From an uncultured Armatimonadota bacterium (lineage in GTDB: Bacteria; Armatimonadota; Fimbriimonadia; Fimbriimonadales; Fimbriimonadaceae): a stretch of 7,793 nucleotides of DNA. Below the pieces are notes generated by a model. The model saw only the letters and a program-made list of their open reading frames with translations. It did not search any database and was not told the DNA's origin. The stretch covers positions 1 to 7,793 of the forward strand of contig CAMLEL010000105.1 of NCBI GenBank assembly GCA_946478935.1. Direction: 5' to 3'. Of the stretch, positions 5,917 through 7,793 are shown piece after piece; position 1 is the first letter of the stretch; each line of letters starts with the position of its first letter. Made by a program: the position numbers and the translations under genes.

Positions 5917-5934
5917 ATCAATCTAATATGATAT
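5915..5934 (-). promoter_or_regulatory. AT-rich promoter/operator candidate before the VWA gene
   Basis: On the minus strand TATCAT (plus positions 5928-5933) is a 5/6 -10 match, 11 nt before the ATG. The plus strand shows an inverted repeat, ATATCA (5915-5920) and TGATAT (5929-5934), with an 8-nt spacer that spans the -10 box and the start codon. No good -35 is seen at 16-18 nt. The repeat is short and the region is AT-rich, so chance is a real alternative. Confidence 0.3.
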
Positions 5935-5959
5935 TGGAAGCAAAGAGGTTGCAGTGGGT

Positions 5960-7042
5960 CTACAGTTTTATGGGTCGGCCAAGACGTGCCGATTCATACA
6001 CGGCATGAATGATGCGAATGTCTTGCAAGCCCATTTCTCCTGGCGTTCTGACCGTTTTGGCACCGGATCGTATCGCCTCCGATAGATGATCCATCTGGCT
6101 TGCCCACTGATTTCCCTGAAGGACATCCACGCGCTGGAACCCATGAGTGAAGTTATGGCCACTGTAGCCAGTGGCATTCTCGGCAACCAGTCGCCCACGC
6201 GTGCCCAATGCTTCATAGCGGTTCACACCTGCCCAAGAGTAGCTGCTACTTCCACTGGCGTGCAGTCCGGACGGAAATTTGAATGTGTAATGGACCGTGT
6301 CCTCGACTTCCTTGAATCGATCATCGCCCGGAGGGTTGCTGATGATTGCAAAGACCTCGGTCGGCTCCTCGCCACTGAGATAGCGGAGCGCTTGGACGCC
6401 ATAGATGCCAATGTCGTACATCGATCCACCACCGCCTCTCTTCTTCTCAAGTCGCCAGATTCCCTTTTGAGCCGAGAAGCCCATGGACGTCTGGATGCTC
6501 CGGAGCAGTCCCAGTTCCTTTCGACAAATCTCCATTGCCCGGAGATTGTGCGGTTCGTAGTGGCTGCGATAGCCGATCTGTAGCAGTTTCCCCGCTGACC
6601 GGCAGGCTGAGATCATCTCTTCGCACTCAGCCACCGAGTTTGCCATCGGCTTCTCGCAACAGACGTGTTTGCCCAGCTTTGCCGCTTGAACCGTGAAGTC
6701 CCGGTGGGTGCCGGGCGGGGTAATTACGTACACCACCTCGATGTTGGGGTCGTCTTTGATCGCATCCATCCGATCGTACGAATAGCGACTTTCGGCGGGA
6801 ATTCCGTACTGCTCGCCAAATCGAGACAGCTTGTCAGGAGTGCCACTGATCAGCGCGACTGGGCGACTGGATTTGCAGAACTTCATATTCGGAAGGATCT
6901 GGTTCGTCGCATATCCTCCCAAGCCCAATATCGCCCAACCAACAGGCTTTGACACGGGTTCTTGGACGAACTTGGGAAGGCTCGCGGCGAGGCCCGTTGC
7001 CGCCATACCTTGCAAGAGCTCACGTCGGCTGAGGTTCGACAT
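5960..7042 (-). CDS. Tat-exported Gfo/Idh/MocA-family oxidoreductase, glucose-fructose oxidoreductase-like
   Basis: The protein has 360 aa from ATG 7042. An upstream in-frame ATG at 7057 would add five residues and put the start before the -10 box, so I reject it. Residues 1-28 are a twin-arginine leader (SRRELLQG at 5-12, then an Ala/Gly/Leu core). The Rossmann fold follows with GWAILGLGGYA (35-45) for NAD(P), then ITPPGTH (107-113) and EKPMA (130-134) with K131 as the conserved active-site lysine. The second half carries GGGGSMYDIGIYGVQALRYL (203-222), with D210 and Y214. In most family members the second residue is His (D-x-G-x-H); the Tyr form is that of glucose-fructose oxidoreductase, which is itself Tat-exported and binds NADP tightly. 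Sugar oxidation or reduction in the periplasm is therefore likely; the substrate is unknown. It lies 24 nt downstream of the kelch gene on the same strand, yet has its own -10 box. Confidence 0.93.
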   Translation of the reverse strand: MSNLSRRELLQGMAATGLAASLPKFVQEPVSKPVGWAILGLGGYATNQILPNMKFCKSSRPVALISGTPDKLSRFGEQYGIPAESRYSYDRMDAIKDDPNIEVVYVITPPGTHRDFTVQAAKLGKHVCCEKPMANSVAECEEMISACRSAGKLLQIGYRSHYEPHNLRAMEICRKELGLLRSIQTSMGFSAQKGIWRLEKKRGGGGSMYDIGIYGVQALRYLSGEEPTEVFAIISNPPGDDRFKEVEDTVHYTFKFPSGLHASGSSSYSWAGVNRYEALGTRGRLVAENATGYSGHNFTHGFQRVDVLQGNQWASQMDHLSEAIRSGAKTVRTPGEMGLQDIRIIHAVYESARLGRPIKL

Positions 7043-7047
7043 GGCCG

Positions 7048-7053
7048 ATTGTA
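7048..7053 (-). promoter_or_regulatory. -10 box immediately before the oxidoreductase start, leaderless type
   Basis: On the minus strand TACAAT (plus 7048-7053) is followed by CGGCC and then the ATG at 7042, a spacing of 5 nt. No SD is present. The region 17 nt upstream (CAAAGA) is not a convincing -35. The box falls in the 24-nt gap after the kelch stop, so the oxidoreductase may be expressed both from the operon and from its own start point. Confidence 0.5.
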
Positions 7054-7066
7054 GCAAAATGACGAC

Positions 7067-7793
7067 TCAGTCTTTGATCGTCAGCTTCAAGACATTCGGC
7101 TGAGCTGGCTCGCCACCGATTATTGTCACCTCATTATTGTTTTGGATGAACGCGAATCGCCGTCTGTTTAAGACTTCACGTCGTGGCTTCCAACCGTTAG
7201 AAGTCCATTGCACGACGGAGGCGCCAGAAGCTGCACCTCCAAACAAAACCAAGCCGTTCTTTAAGGAAATGGCCCCGAAAAAACCTCGTGGTCTGGATAA
7301 TCGAAATTCCTTCCGCCAAGTATTGGAAGCCGGATCGTAGGATTCGACCATTCCTTCGTCGCGCGAATTTCCCGCATGGCCACCGATCGCCCAAATTCGT
7401 CCCTTATAAGGTACGAGTTGGAGGCCATGTCGAGCAACAGACATGGCTGCAAGCTTCCGCCATTGCTTTTGATCTGGGCGAAACTCCCAAAGATTTGCCG
7501 AGTTCCGCGCAGTTGATTCTGTTTCGCCATTGAAACCCCCCGCCAAGTAAATGCGGCCGTTCCAGTTGGCGAGCGCATGTCGGCTCATGCGCTCCGGCAT
7601 TTCCGAGAATACAGACCATTTGTCGGCCTTTGGATCGAACGCGAGGACGGCTCTAGAATGCCGTCCAGAGTCCTCCAGGCCACCAAATACCAAGGCGTAG
7701 GACTTCCACTTGCTGGCCGCCGCAAAGCTCGTTGGCAGAGGACATTTCGCGCGTTCAGACCACTTTCCAGCACGTAGTTCATAGCTCCATGTC
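7067..7793 (-). CDS. Kelch-repeat beta-propeller protein (5' end outside the window)
   Basis: The frame is open from the right edge to TGA at 7067-7069, giving 241 visible residues. The TTG at 7693 is internal, because kelch-like sequence continues upstream of it (WSYELRAGKWSERAKCPLP). Five double-glycine strands mark at least five blades: LVFGG, IYLAGG, IWAIGG, LVLFGG and TIIGG. Most are followed by the usual Y/F-DP..N/D-W spacing, e.g. VLAFDPKADKWSVFSEMP and VESYDPASNTWRKE. A six- or seven-bladed propeller would need only one or two more blades upstream. Kelch propellers in bacteria are often secreted sugar-binding or mutarotase proteins (for example the NanM type). The leader is not visible, so location cannot be judged. 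It is the first visible gene of the leftward cluster and directly precedes the exported oxidoreductase. Confidence 0.9.
   Translation of the reverse strand, partial: TWSYELRAGKWSERAKCPLPTSFAAASKWKSYALVFGGLEDSGRHSRAVLAFDPKADKWSVFSEMPERMSRHALANWNGRIYLAGGFNGETESTARNSANLWEFRPDQKQWRKLAAMSVARHGLQLVPYKGRIWAIGGHAGNSRDEGMVESYDPASNTWRKEFRLSRPRGFFGAISLKNGLVLFGGAASGASVVQWTSNGWKPRREVLNRRRFAFIQNNNEVTIIGGEPAQPNVLKLTIKD

Noticed and set aside
6086..6583. 165-aa rightward open frame within the oxidoreductase gene
   Set aside because: It is antisense to a strongly supported gene and shows no recognisable motif.
7043..7057. In-frame ATG at 7057 as start of the oxidoreductase
   Set aside because: It lies upstream of the TACAAT box, adds residues not needed for the Tat leader and has no SD.
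7067..7693. Kelch protein starting at 7693
   Set aside because: The codon is TTG, and typical kelch sequence continues in frame to the window edge, so the gene is 5' truncated by the window.
1..7793. Mobile elements, phage genes, CRISPR repeats or a defence system
   Set aside because: No transposase, integrase, direct-repeat array, restriction, toxin or nuclease motif was found in any frame; VWA and Band 7 proteins alone are not evidence of defence.

Overview
The window is an ordinary-looking stretch of a bacterial chromosome with mid-range GC. It holds nine well-supported protein genes, two of them cut by the window edges, plus one doubtful small ORF. I see no tRNA, rRNA, CRISPR array, insertion sequence, integrase or phage gene. 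The lineage is not certain. Several traits together fit Armatimonadota (Fimbriimonas-like) or a neighbouring phylum such as Planctomycetota or Acidobacteriota: Tat-exported oxidoreductases and aminotransferases, weak or absent Shine-Dalgarno sites at most starts, and -10 boxes only 5 nt before start codons. This placement is inference only.

Layout, left to right. The 5' end of sufB (Fe-S cluster scaffold subunit) runs leftwards out of the window at position 1. Divergent from it, four genes are read rightwards with gaps of only 2, 8 and 27 nt. They encode a Tat-exported class V aminotransferase-like PLP enzyme (348-1622), a PEGA-like one-pass membrane protein (1625-1948), a small acidic cytosolic protein (1957-2262) and a Band 7/SPFH membrane protein (2290-3240). 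The last of these collides tail-to-tail with a leftward gene for a two-TM membrane protein (3231-4145), with a 10-nt overlap. After a short divergent spacer comes a rightward double-domain GNAT acetyltransferase (4367-5242). A hairpin (5249-5268) separates it from a second leftward cluster: a kelch beta-propeller protein (entering from the right edge), a Tat-exported Gfo/Idh/MocA oxidoreductase with a GFOR-type active site, and a soluble VWA-domain protein.

How the genes may work together. The kelch protein and the oxidoreductase are adjacent (24-nt gap), and at least the oxidoreductase appears to be exported, which suggests a periplasmic sugar-handling pair. The Band 7 cassette combines a membrane scaffold protein with two small uncharacterised proteins and an exported PLP enzyme. 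The gene order suggests co-expression, but the sequence does not show a shared function. The aminotransferase sits beside sufB but lacks the catalytic Cys of a cysteine desulfurase, so it should not be called SufS.

The most notable regulatory observation is an identical architecture, TACAAT then 5 nt then ATG, in front of two unrelated genes (348 and 7042). It implies leaderless transcripts.
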